A DNA stretch of 64,000 nucleotides from Buxus sempervirens (lineage: Eukaryota; Streptophyta; Magnoliopsida; Buxales; Buxaceae), in NCBI GenBank assembly GCA_947561395.2, contig OX387186.1, positions 49,805,220 to 49,869,219 of the forward strand, given 5' to 3'. This document shows positions 1 to 10,325 of the stretch, piece by piece. Under the pieces are notes generated by a model, which was not told the DNA's origin, did no database searches, and was given only the letters and a program-made list of their open reading frames with translations. Both the position numbers and the translations under genes were made by a program. Within the stretch, counting starts at the first letter, position 1, and every line of letters begins with the position of its first letter.

Positions 1-2578
1 TGAAGTGAAGAATCATGAGTGTCCACTGTTTGTGTTATAGTATGAGAGACTAAATTAAAACTCAGCATGTGTCACATATATGAGGTGGAGGTTTAACATT
101 TAGTTGGAGGTAAATTAGAAGTGAAATTAGCTCAGTTTTAGGGAAACCTTTAATTGTGCCAAGGATGGAAAAGAAATAGATGGCTGGCGCCAAGGTTGCT
201 GATCTTGGCTGAGTGGTGCCTAGCCACCTTCAACTCTATAGGGCTGTATTTTAGTCTAAGTGCAGCCCTATGTTGTCAAATGTTGTTAAATTTATTTTGG
301 GAACCTCTTAGGAACTTATTAAAGTGTGTTGTTGAACTTTCAATGGAAAGGGATATTCTATAAATGTGAACTTGGATTTGAGGTCAGTCAATAAAGAAAA
401 TCAAGGTTGCTGTAGCTGGGTTCAGATTTAAGAAATGGCATGAGCATTCAATGTAGTAGCATTGTTTAGTCTTATTTTGCATGATATAATTGAGGTTTGA
501 GTTATTAAAATTGAATGCTAAATCTGAAATCTGTTCTAGCATGGAATGGTGTTAACTTAGTAGAGAACATCTTTGTATGTTAATTCATTTTGGATACTTG
601 TTATATTAAAAGTTTAAAGTAGAGCATATGTTAGTTAAATAGGTGTTTGTATGAAGGCATTGCATGTTTTGAAGAGCTGTGTTGGAAGCTCATGTGAAGC
701 CATAAACTCTGAGAACAAAAGGACTATAGGGACACCAGGTGCTGCTGTGGTTGGCACCCAGCTCACCAGCAGCACTATTATGTTGGTTTAAATACTATGG
801 TAGGGGTTCATTTGAAGATGTAATGAGAGGTTATTAAGGGGTTGGGTAAGTAGAAAATACTGGCATTGGGAGCCTTCCGGTGTCAAGTAAAGAAATCAGA
901 AAAAAATGCATTAGTAATTAGATGAGTGGTTCTTTTGAGATCTGAAATTTGTTCAGCTCAATACCAGTTTACTTCCAACTAATTGAGTAATGTTAGAAAC
1001 TCACCTTGGGAATTATTAGAGGTTTTGAATTGTGGTTAAAGGAAAGGTTGTTGTTATGAGAAAATAAGACTATAAAATAAGGATCAGACCTGAATTTTAA
1101 ATTCATGGCATTGGCAAAATCTAGTTGGGTGCTGATTGGCGCCTATCTCCTCAAGTGTTGGTGCCAACCCTCCTATTTTATTTGTGTGTTATTATTAATT
1201 TCAATTAAGGGATTATCTTTTAGGGAACCTAAATATAGGTAATTGAAGTATCTTGGAGAAATTGTAGGTGTTGAAACTGGGGTATACTAAGGTATTAAGG
1301 ACTGAAATCTGGATCTTGTTTAGAGCGGTGTTTGGGAAATTCCTAGGTGCTGTCAACATCTCCAGCACATACACTTTTTTTTACCTTGTAAAACTAAACT
1401 TGGGAAATCATTTAAAAGGTTATTTAGAGACAACCAAATAGGACCCGAGTGAGTCTTGTGTGGCTGAAGTAAGAGTACAAAAAGGAGTTATAAAAGAATA
1501 CAAAGATGGCATTGAGGATTAAAGAATACAAAGGGTTAAAGGAAGGCATTGAGGATTAAAGTAGAAAATGAGTGTTTGAGTATAAAGTGTCTATCGAAAG
1601 CTACTGTTTCGGCATAAAACCAGATTTGTTTGTCAAATTTCAGTAGAAGATGTAAATCCTGATTTTTCACATTTGAATGCCGGTTTAACCGAGACTTAAC
1701 AGTTTTTCAAACTTTTGACTAAAAAGGAGATTTTATGAAATATTTGGATAAGGAACTTAAGAACAAATTATTTTGGGATAAATCTAATTATTTGGAATAT
1801 TCATATACTCGAAGTATAGTTTTTAGTGTTTCTGATGAGAAGATGTTATTTTACTTCCGTGTATCTCAGAATGGGTTTGGAACCTCTCCATGTACCTTGG
1901 ATTGAGGATTTCATTTCTCCATATATCTTGGAGGGTGATGATGGTTGGTTGGTACTATTGGAACTGGTTTGATTATTTTGATTGTTGGTTTTGAGTCTAG
2001 ATGGCATAGCTCGGTGTGGATCCACATTTGTCAAGTTAAGAGCTAGGTAGTGGAATAGATTGTTTTCTTTGCTAGTCGTAATGAGTTGTTCACGCACGCG
2101 TTTCCATCGTGTACTCGGTGAGGCTTGATCGTGTACTCGGCTGGCTGCGGCTATCCCTCATTTTATCGTGTACTCGGACTGTGACTGGATTAGTACATGC
2201 CAACTCATCATTGTACTGGATGGGTTCTCCTGCAATAAGACGATGATCGTGTACTCGGCTTCGCACCTAAGCCCGGAGGTGGCATAGTGAACTTCAGAAT
2301 TACCTAGTTAAGGGCAATCTTATTTCATGAGTCCACTGTGGACTTGTTTTTATGATTACACTTATGAATCGCTGTTATGCAATGACTGTTGATATTGCTC
2401 TTTATCAGTATATTTGTTGTATTTGGATTACTCGGATTACTCTTAAAGGTTGGTTATCATTTCGAATGCATGTTTTACTATTGAAGCATGTTTTAGAACT
2501 AATATAAATGTTTTGTGCATGCATGTGCTACTTGCTAGGATATTCGTATCTCATTCCGTTTTGATTTGTTTTGTTTTC
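1..2578. mobile_element. Left part of an old Ty3/gypsy LTR (Tekay/Del-like), split by E1
   Basis: No ORF of note lies here. The stretch is AT-rich with the word tcgtgtactcgg repeated between about 2107 and 2260. It ends in a T-rich run at 2560-2578. Removing E1 (2579-22905) joins it to 22906-23237, which ends in cggggtgttaca, a typical terminus of Tekay/Del chromovirus LTRs. The joined text around the breakpoint, including the agatcctggtgagg stretch, resembles the 3' part of such LTRs. Its start lies left of the window, so a solo LTR cannot be told from one LTR of a full element. A possible TATA box is at 1489-1497. Short GC-rich inverted repeats occur near 179-236, 738-778, 1129-1172 and 1347-1372. 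The family name is an inference from memory of LTR termini. Confidence 0.55.
2574..2578. repeat. Target-site duplication of E1, left copy (ttttc)
   Basis: The five bases ttttc just before the TG of the 5' LTR are repeated exactly at 22906-22910 after the CA of the 3' LTR. This fixes the outer ends of E1 and shows the two flanks were once contiguous. Confidence 0.85.
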
Positions 2579-2641
2579 TGTTGGGCCCCACTTTTCAAAA
2601 AAATATGTATATATAATCATGATAATTAAAAAAAAATCTGA

Positions 2642-2907
2642 ATGGGTCATGCACATGCATGACCCATGAAACCCATGAAAGGGGGGACTTCATCCATGTC
2701 CCCCCGCATCTTCAATTAACCAAAAAAAAAAAAAAAAGAAAATTAAAATTTTGCATGGGTCGTGCACATGCATGCACGACCCTTAAAAAAGCCTTGAAAA
2801 GGGGGGGGGGGGGGGGGCGCTCATCAACGAACCCCTCCTCTTCAAATTAAAAAAATAGAAGGGAAAATTAAAAGTTTGCATGGGTCGTGCACATGCACGC
2901 ACGACCC
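2642..2907. repeat. Three palindromic words in E1 LTR (gggtcgtgcac type)
   Basis: Inverted repeats with arms gggtcatgca/tgcatgaccc and gggtcgtgc/gcacgaccc occur at 2642-2667, 2757-2782 and 2882-2907, each followed by a similar tail and, for two of them, by a long G run. The 3' LTR keeps them partly, near 20563, 20635 and 20749. They form the E1 version of the palindrome arrays found upstream of the TATA box in every LTR family of the window. Confidence 0.8.
2801..2817 (+). repeat. G17 homopolymer in E1 5' LTR
   Basis: A run of 17 G follows the second palindromic word. A second run of 23 G is at 2925-2947, and the 3' LTR has 19 G at 20793-20811. Unequal lengths between LTR copies indicate slippage since insertion. 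Such runs could form quadruplexes on the plus strand. Confidence 0.9.
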
Positions 2908-3070
2908 TTGAAAAGCCTTGAAAAGGGGGGGGGGGGGGGGGGGGGGGCTCATCAACGAACCCCTCCTTTTCAATTAAAAATAATATTCAAAACAAAGGGA
3001 GGATAATTAAAATATATATTTATATAAATAAATAAAATACAAATAAAACAATATTGCTATGAGCTTTAAC

Positions 3071-3142
3071 GTGGGTTGCAAGTTGCAACCACTTTGAGTG
3101 GGGTAGTTTTAAAACTACCCCACATCTAATGCTCTATATAAA
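3071..3142 (+). promoter_or_regulatory. E1 LTR core promoter: two palindromes plus TATA box
   Basis: TATATAAA at 3135-3142 is a canonical plant TATA box. Directly upstream is a perfect 26-bp palindrome at 3098-3123 (arms gtggggtagtttt/aaaactaccccac), and before it an inverted repeat at 3071-3092 (arms ggttgcaa/ttgcaacc). The 3' LTR keeps the arrangement, with TATA at 20999-21006 and one asymmetric base in the large palindrome. Transcription would start about 30 bp downstream. The role of the palindromes is inferred. Confidence 0.7.
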
Positions 3143-4228
3143 AGGGATGTTGGAGAGAAGTGAGGGGTTAGAAGGCTGGAGTTTAGAAGATCGGGGAGAA
3201 AATTAGAGAAAGAAAGCAGAGAGATTTTAGCAGATAAAGTTGGGAAAGGCTTCCAAGAGATAAAGGAGGTAAGATATGTTTCAATTTTATTTGAATTCTC
3301 TCTACATACTAACGTCCAGGTTCTAAAGGAAAGGGGCAAAAAAAGAATGAGATAAGGATTTGAAGATATACCCAATCTTTATCTGCAGATCCATATGTGG
3401 GAGAATGACAAGGCAAGAAGAAAGATGCAAGATGCAAGAAGAAAAAGAATAATCCATTTTGTTCAACCCCCACTGCTTGAAGTGCATTTAAGACACTTTG
3501 GCAGCGCTCAGGTGCAAATTCCCAGCGTGTTAGTCCGCTTGGGAGCACCTAAGGCGTCATGGTAGTGCTTGGCAACATTTTCAGGCGAACACAGTGGTTT
3601 TCCGGGTAAAAATATGGATGCTGCAGGCGTTTTTTCCGGAGAAAACATGCCAAACAGGCCCTTAGGAGTGCCGGACCGGGCTCTGGGCCAGGCGCATAAG
3701 ACTCGCGCGGGTCAATTCGCCCCACGGATTGGGACCGGGCGCAGAAGACCCGCACGGCCCAAGATCAACAAAAAAAAAAGGGTGCGGGCCCTGAAATCGG
3801 GCCTGCATATGGCCGCGGCCCGTGCTCCTCTGGTTTTACCAGAACCACGGTTCTGGACCGACTCGCCTGCCCCATATGACCCATAAAGCCTTATTTTTGA
3901 GTCTTGACCCATTTTCAAGCCCCAGAAAAATCCAAAAAAATTCCCAAAAATCCCTGAAGCCTCTTAGAACTCAGATCCACCAAAAATTCACTCCAAATAG
4001 TTATACAAAAATCAAATACCTCTCTTTCCTTCATTAAAAGTGGTTCAAAGTGTCCTAAATTGGACCAGCCTCTTTTGCAATTGAACCAAAGTCCTCAATT
4101 GGACCAACCCTCTTGCAATTGAACCAAAGCCCTTTCAAATCAAACTCAAATATCCCAATTTGAACCAAAAGAGTTCCAAATTGAACCAAAAAACCCTTCA
4201 AACTAAGCCAAAGCTCCCTCAAATTAAG

Positions 4229-5086
4229 TTGGACCGGAATCGTCCTTTAAATTAAATGGACCGGAATCGTCCTTTAAACTAAATGGACCGGAATCGTCCT
4301 TAAACTAAAATAGACCGGAATCGTCCTTTAAACTAAGTTGGACCGGAATCGTCTTTAAACTAAAATGGACCGGAATCGTCCTTTAAACTAAATGGACCGG
4401 AATCGTCCTTAAACTAAAATGGACCGGAATCGTCCTTTAAACTAATCGGACCGGAATCGTCCTTAAATTAAATGGACCGAAATCGTCCTTTAAACTAAGT
4501 TGGACCGGAATCGTCCTTAAACTAAAATGGACCGGAATCGTCCTTTAAACTAAATGGACCGGAATCGTCCTTAAACTAAAATGGACTGGAATCGTCCTTT
4601 ACACTAAGTCGGACCGGAATCGTCCTTAAACTAAACGGACCGGAATCGTCCTTAAACTAAATGGACCGAAACTAAGTTGGACAGGAATCGTCCTTTAAAC
4701 TAAATGGACCGGAATCGTCCTTTAAACTAAATGGACCGGAATCGTCCTTAAACTAAAATGGACCGGAATCATCCTTTAAACTAAGTCGGACCGGAATCGT
4801 CCTTAAACTAAATGGACCGGAATCGTCCTTTAAACTAAGTCGGACCGGAATTGTCCTTTAAACTAATTGGACCGGAATCGTCCCTTAAACTAATTTGACC
4901 AGAATCGTCCTTTAAACTAAGTCGGACCGGAATCGTCCTTAAACTAAAATGGACCGGAATCGTCCTTTAAACTAAGTCGGACCGGAATTGTCCTTTAAAC
5001 TAATTCGGACCGGAATCGTCCTTAAACTAAATCGGACCGAAATCGTCCTTAAAACTAAATTGGACCGAGATCGTCTTTAAACTAAA
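4229..5086 (+). repeat. Tandem array, 25-27 bp unit, in E1 5' LTR
   Basis: The unit is ggaccggaatcgtcctt plus taaactaa(at/gtt), about 34 degenerate copies here against about 16 at 22044-22455 in the 3' LTR. Unit variants (taaactaagtcgg, taaactaaaatgg) alternate in higher-order patterns. This suggests expansion or contraction by slippage or unequal exchange after the two LTRs were made identical at insertion. Confidence 0.9.
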
Positions 5087-5280
5087 GTTGTACAAGTAAA
5101 ACCAAGCCTTGTATAAATCAAACAACTAAAACCGGTTCAAACCAGTTCCCATACAACCTATACTTCAAAAGAGACTAAAAGTTAAACCATTTCTTCTATG
5201 GTTCAAATTTCTGGTTCAAACCAAACCTAAATCGGATCCTTGTGACCCAAACCAAATTCAATTCAAAACCCCATTTGAAC

Positions 5281-5343
5281 TACGATATGGCTTGATCCCA
5301 AATACTTGGGTACGTAGGCAGCCCGAACATTGGGTTCAGCCAC
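5281..5343 (+). other. Conserved hairpin motif of Tat-type LTRs (5' LTR copy)
   Basis: The motif reads tacgatatggcttgatccc, a short hairpin loop, then gggtacgtaggcagcc and gggttcagccac. The same block occurs in the 3' LTR at 22651-22713 and, diverged, inside E1 at 15564-15631. I recall this gcttgatccc...gggtacgtaggca block from LTRs of many Tat/Retand-type plant elements. It probably acts at the RNA level; its function is unknown to me. Confidence 0.65.
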
Positions 5344-5542
5344 AATAACAAAAAACACAAATTAAATCAAATATTTCTTGATTACTTTGAGAGTTAGAAT
5401 CAAAGGGTTGTTCTAGAGTTTAGGATGTAATTAAGAGGCCAATGGTCTTGAATGGGTCCGTTCCCTATAAAATAAAAACCCACAACAAATGGGTGAAATT
5501 GTGTTCGATCAAAGGTTACAATTTTTTGTTCAAAATGATTTT

Positions 5543-5560
5543 TGGCACGCCCGGTGGGAC
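5543..5560 (+). other. E1 primer binding site (candidate)
   Basis: TGGCACGCCCGGTGGGAC begins seven bases after the 5' LTR end. A TGG start close to the LTR is the usual form of a tRNA primer binding site, since it pairs with the tRNA CCA end. This wording is common in Tat-group elements. I do not assign the tRNA species from memory. Confidence 0.7.
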
Positions 5561-5627
5561 CCATTCTCCCTTTCATCTCTAACTTTTAAAATTTTTTTTA
5601 ACTTGTTTCTTGTTTCATTGTGTAGAC

Positions 5628-6380
5628 ATGGCACCACAAGTGACAGTATACTACCACAAGCTTCAAACTACTAATGAAGGAACGGGAGAAAGAAAGAAGA
5701 AGACTGGCTACTGTGCCACTTTTTCCATTAGCTGTTCCCCATTAGGAATTGAAGCATCGGACTTCCAGATACCCACTCTTGAGAACAAGAAGGTCACAAA
5801 GACCATGGCTACTCCTAAAAAGTCACTCAAGACCAAGAGGAGCCGAAAGAATAAAAAGGCATCGAAGAAAGAAATGAACCTTCGGGTCGTGGCTATGATC
5901 AATGCGGCCAAGCAATACGGACCGGTACCAAAGACCAAGAAGTCCAAAAGCAGGAAGGCAAGCCGCAAGACTAAGGCACCAAGCCCAACGGTTCCCATCA
6001 CTAAGGCTACAAGCACCAAGGATGCACCCAAGGCAGAAAGCCCAAGGGTGCCCACCATGCCTCGTGCCAGGGTCATTATGCCGACCCAGATTATGATTGG
6101 GATTGTCCCAATCAACATGGTGATCGTTCCAGATGTTCCAGTCACCATAACGTCATCCATGCTGATGACAATCAAGGAGATTGAAGAAACATCTCCTCCA
6201 GCTACACCAAAGATGTCAAAGTCGGCAAAAAGCTCGCGGAGCCAAGGGAGCAAATCCCTTCCACGCAGAAAGAGAATTTCAACTCCCATAGCAGAAGGGA
6301 GTGTTTCAACAACTCCGTACCTTCCTAGGGTACTCCAACTGGGACCATCCCCCAAGGATTATACAAGTCCTGGTTCCACC
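5628..6380 (+). pseudogene. E1 gag, N-terminal part (cut by solo LTR)
   Basis: Translation from ATG 5628 (an upstream in-frame start at 5610 is less likely) gives about 250 residues. The middle, roughly residues 60-130, is very rich in Lys, Arg and Ser. No known domain is evident. The frame runs into the solo LTR at 6381 and stops artificially at 6437. Removing 6381-8187 and one copy of the ccacc duplication continues the frame without shift into 8193, so this is the upstream part of the gag frame. A pyrimidine-rich stretch ending gtgtag lies at about 5600-5625, just before the ATG, and could be a splice acceptor. Basic N-terminal extensions before gag are known in Tat/Ogre elements. A function beyond nucleic-acid binding is not claimed. 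Confidence 0.65.
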
Positions 6381-8187
6381 TGTGAGACATGGGAAAAATC
6401 AAATCCAATGACTTCCTCAATCATCACACGGGATTAAATTAAACAAAGAGTCGCCACCATTCAATTTAGGTGTGAATGGACACCAAAATATCAAATAAGC
6501 ACAAAAGGCAATTTTAGGGTAAAAATAACCCTCCAAAAAAAACAACCAGAGATGGGTAAGGGGATTAGGTTATGAACAGGGGAAGGTGTTAGGCACCCCT
6601 ATTCATCCACACAAGGTGGTTGCCAGGTATTGTTCATGTTTTTCAAAGAAAAAAGGCTTGCTATAAAAATCAGGAAAAATCACAAAAAAGAAAAAAATAT
6701 ATGGTTTTTTCATATGAATAGTCTGATTGATCCAGAACTTTCAAATATGATCATACCATTCCTAGGGTTTCATGATCAAAATAAGATTGAGATAAAATCA
6801 AATAAAATCAATTTAAAGTGAAAACTCCAAAAATCTGGCTTCAAGTCAAATTCTAGAAAATCTGGAAAAATATGATTTTTATAAAATATTTCAAAATTGA
6901 ACTTGAATAGTCCAGGACATAGATATAGCCCAAATTTCACATTAAATCAAGAAATAAAAACCAAAAATACCCACGTTGATGAAAAACATCAAAATGGGAG
7001 AATTTAGACCGTAGGGTCTTCTCTCAATAATGAAAAACAATTTAAAAACCACATTATGAAACCCTAGAAGTTACTTTCAGGCTTTTGGATCCAGATCTAT
7101 CATATTGATCATGATAATTCCAAGATCTTAGCCTAAACTCACAAAAATCGCGAAAACAGTGCTGTAGGTGCAAAAGTGGTGAAAATCCAAATTTTATAAA
7201 AAAGTGGGGATCTCATGCTATAAACATCATAGATTCATGTGATTCATTCAGATTCATCATAAAAACCATTAAAACATGATCAAGATATTTAAAGCAGCCA
7301 CATCTCACAGATTAGAGCACATGGGGGTCTACCCTACGGATCCACCTGCTCTCTTTTCCCATAGCTCTCTCTTCACTTTTTACGGCTAGAGAGGATTCTT
7401 GAGGTACTTGGAGATAGGTTTGGGTATACAAACACAATCAGAGACTTTATTCTAGAAAAAAGGAGAAAAACAGATATGGGGTTCTATTCTAGGGATCCAC
7501 CTGTTCCCCTTTCCCCTAGCTCTCTCTTCACGTTTTACGGCTAGAGAGACTCTTGAGGTACTTAGAGACAAGTTTAGAAATACAAGATAAAAGATATGAC
7601 CTTATTTTACAGCAATAGAGAAGATCCTATTACATCTAGAATTGAAGACAGAAAATAAAAGGGAAAAGGGACTTACCTGGATTGATCAAGCAAAGCAGTA
7701 GGGGTTCCTTTATTCTCTTGGAGCTTCTTAAACTTCAAATTTTCGTGGCCTTTTGCTTGAGGAAAGGCCCTCTATTTATAGGCAAACACAGGGGCATGGT
7801 TGGTCCAAGGTTTGGCAAGATAGAGTTTCAGTTTGAGTTAAACACAAGATCATGCCCATCCTTTATCCACAAAGATGTTTTGCACGAATAAAATATATAA
7901 TTCGTTCATTTAAAGGGATATTGGACTAAAGATAAGGCTCAGAAATCGAGAAAAGAACAGAACTCGCACGAGTCTAATGCGCCCGTAAATGATTTACGGT
8001 CCAATGGTGTCCGTATATGTATTACGGGCACTGCGTGCCCGTATACAAAATTCGGGCGCGCTTAGCCCGTAGATATAATACGGGCAAGACTTAAATTATT
8101 GATTTTCATGCATTTTTGGCCTGTTTTAAATTCCAATTAATGTTTTCATTATTTTCTCATTTTGTAGTGCAATTTGGGGTGTCTACA
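6381..8187 (-). mobile_element. Solo LTR (Ogre/Tat type) inserted in E1 gag
   Basis: On the minus strand it starts TGTAGACACCCCAAATTGCA and ends CCCATGTCTCACA. The 5' LTR of E2 has the same first 20 bases and the same end, but the interiors are diverged. A perfect duplication ccacc flanks it (6376-6380 and 8188-8192). At 1807 bp with no internal region, it is a solo LTR left by LTR-LTR recombination. A minus-strand TATA box TATAAATA is at 7780-7773, with a palindrome cluster at 7981-8096 upstream of it. It contains a local duplication: 7321-7395 and 7491-7560 share the text ggatccacctg...tttacggctagagag. Confidence 0.88.
7981..8096. repeat. Palindrome cluster in the solo LTR (cccgtat/atacggg words)
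   Basis: Four inverted pairs follow one another: cccgtaaat/atttacgg, ccgtatat/attacggg, gcccgtat/attcgggc and gcccgtag/atacgggc. They lie about 90-205 bp from the LTR start and about 200 bp upstream of the TATA box, reading on the minus strand. Confidence 0.75.
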
Positions 8188-8192
8188 CCACC

Positions 8193-10325
8193 ATAAAAAT
8201 CGGCAGTTTGTCGGCCATCCCAAAGAGGAAGAGGATGCAAACAACAAGGCGTCCAACAGATAAGCTACCCATGGGGGCATCTTTGTCCCCACTAACTGCA
8301 TTTGCCGCCAAAGAAGCCAACAAGGGCAAGGCAGATCAGGAAGCAAAGAAGTGGGCCTTCATGTCTGGTTTTGTATTTGCAAAGGAAGCAGGGATACCAT
8401 GCAGTTTCAAACCAAGCCCTGTGCCTCATAAACCAAAAGACTACACAGGCCCCATTACACGGTCTAAAGCAAAGCTGCTGTTATCAGACCACTATGATTC
8501 CTCAAGCGGTGGATCATGTTCTGAGGAGATCCCATCAGATTCAACAATGAGCTCTTCTGTGAATCCGCTTTATGGGGCTTCAGAATCAATCTTCCAAGAA
8601 GAGGAATTTCCGGAGGGTTTGTCACCGGAATTCCAAAGTAAATTGAACATAAGCTCTTCTTTAGACGATGAACCTAAAACCATGTCAGTAATGGTAGCAG
8701 GCACGTCCAACGTTGAAGAGCAGTTGCAAGAACTCCAAAAAAATATGGCTGAGAAAGATGCAGAAATTGCATCCCTCACAGCTCAATTGGCAGCGCAAGC
8801 CAGTTGTTCAAATCAAAGGCCAGCACAGCAAGAAGCCTCAACATCGGCAGCTCCTCCACCTCAAGTGGATATTAAAACCTTGATTGCTGAAGGAATCAGG
8901 GAATTCCAAGCTTCCATGTCGCCACCTGTGCTTGGCTACAGAAAGCCATACCCTGCACACTATGACATAGTGCCGTTCCCACATGGGTATCAGAAACCCA
9001 ATTTTGAAAAGTTTGATGGGATAAATGGCTCTCCTCAAGAGCACTTAGCCCATTTCTATTCTGCATGTGGGGAATCGGCATTAACAGATGCCTTGTTGAT
9101 AAGGCAATTTGTGTAATCACTCAAAGGAGCTGCTTTCACATGGTACAATCAGTTACCTCTCGGCTCCATACTCACATGGGACGACATGCAGAGGGCTTTC
9201 TTAGCTCAATTTGTTAGCTCAAAAAAGAAGATTTCCATTATTGACCTTGCAGATGCAAAGCAGAATGTCAATGAGGGCGTTAATGATTTCATAACCAGAT
9301 GGCGAAATCTTAATCTCCAATGCCCTGAAAAGCTAACAGAACAATCTGCTGTCCAGATGTGTGCTAATAATCTGTTACCAGAAATTGCCACATTTGTGGG
9401 GACCGCTGAGCCACAGTCGTTTGACGCGCTGGTGTCAAAAGCAGGTAATGTCGAACGACAAATGGCTCGTCAAAAGTCAACAATGACTAAGAAGTCTCCC
9501 GTTATTGCAACAGGTGGTAAGACAGAAACAAAAAAGGAAACAAAGAAGGAGGCCATGCCTACTTTCGTAAAAACCAACAAACAGAAAGAAAATGGAAACG
9601 AAAGTGGGAATGGGAAACCAAAGAATCCTCCCAAAACTTTGAAAGAAAGAAGGGAAAAGAAATACTCCTTCGATGATGATGATGTAGAATCGATATTTGA
9701 GGATATGCTTCAAGAAAAGGTCATAAAGCTCCCTGAGCCAAAGAGACCTGCAAATGTTGATAAGACTACTGATCCCAAGTATTGTCGATATCATCGCATG
9801 GTCAGTCATACCATTAGCGATTGCTTTGTTCTTAAGGACATAATCCAAAGTATGATTGACAAAGGGGAGATTGAAATTGCAGGGCCTCCTAAAAAGGGAT
9901 CTACTGCAGCATCAAATAATGTGTCTTTGGTTGGTGAACCAATACAAACCGCTTCATTGCCACCAGGGGCTATTCCGGTAGAATTAAAAGCGGATGATAT
10001 TTCAACTATTGTCTATGCCTATCCAGACATGCCACGTTGTGGTAATCCCAATATTCCCACGCTCTATGAGCTCATGACTGAACCAAATTTGGAGTATTGG
10101 GATGACTCTTCAGTCACAGAAGATGAAGTGGGGGATGGTTGGCAAACCTACAGAAGCAAAAGAACACAAAGACAAGCTGCACCTGATTCTCAAACCAGGG
10201 GATTCCTTAGAAATGACCTCTCGTGGCCGCAGATGGTTTGGAAAGAAAAAGAAGGCTTCCAAGATGAAGAAGAAGGCACAAAAGAAAGTACCGGTCCCGC
10301 CAGAGAACGAGTACGAACAGCCTGA
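8193..10325 (+). pseudogene. E1 gag, main part
   Basis: The frame continues the N-terminal part after the solo LTR. It has a short coiled-coil stretch near 8715-8800, then a retrotransposon gag core (9000-9480) with the typical GAAFTWYNQLP and DFITRWRNL segments. A Cys/His knuckle relic (CRYHRMVSHTISDC) lies near 9781-9825. A TAA at 9114-9116 interrupts the core, most simply a CAA to TAA change because related gags have Gln or Arg there. The frame closes at 10325 only because of a 1-base indel in the gggg run near 10198-10201; from there the coding sense moves to the next frame and continues into protease. Gag would form the particle and package RNA, but this copy is dead. Confidence 0.85.

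Larger units (their letters stand above)
2579..5535 (+). repeat. E1 5' LTR (about 2.96 kb)
   Basis: It matches 20496-22905 along its length but is about 550 bp longer, mainly because its 25-bp tandem array is about twice as long. Contents in order: palindromic words at 2642-2667, 2757-2782 and 2882-2907; G runs at 2801-2817 and 2925-2947; a promoter with TATA box at 3135-3142; a GC-rich stretch at 3640-3870; the ggaccggaatcgtcctt array at 4229-5086; a conserved hairpin at 5281-5343; and a terminus CAAAA where the 3' LTR has CAACA. Confidence 0.88.

Noticed and set aside
154-363. 69-codon ORF near the left edge
   Set aside because: It lies in LTR sequence, has no domain and is no longer than expected by chance.
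3569-3918. Overlapping ORFs on both strands in the GC-rich part of the E1 LTR
   Set aside because: They sit in an LTR, are Arg/Pro/Gly-rich from GC content, and the 3' LTR copy has different lengths and frames.
5708-6355. 215-codon ORF antisense to E1 gag
   Set aside because: It is a shadow of the Lys/Arg-rich gag N-terminus; its hydrophobic translation is what reversed Lys/Asp codons give.
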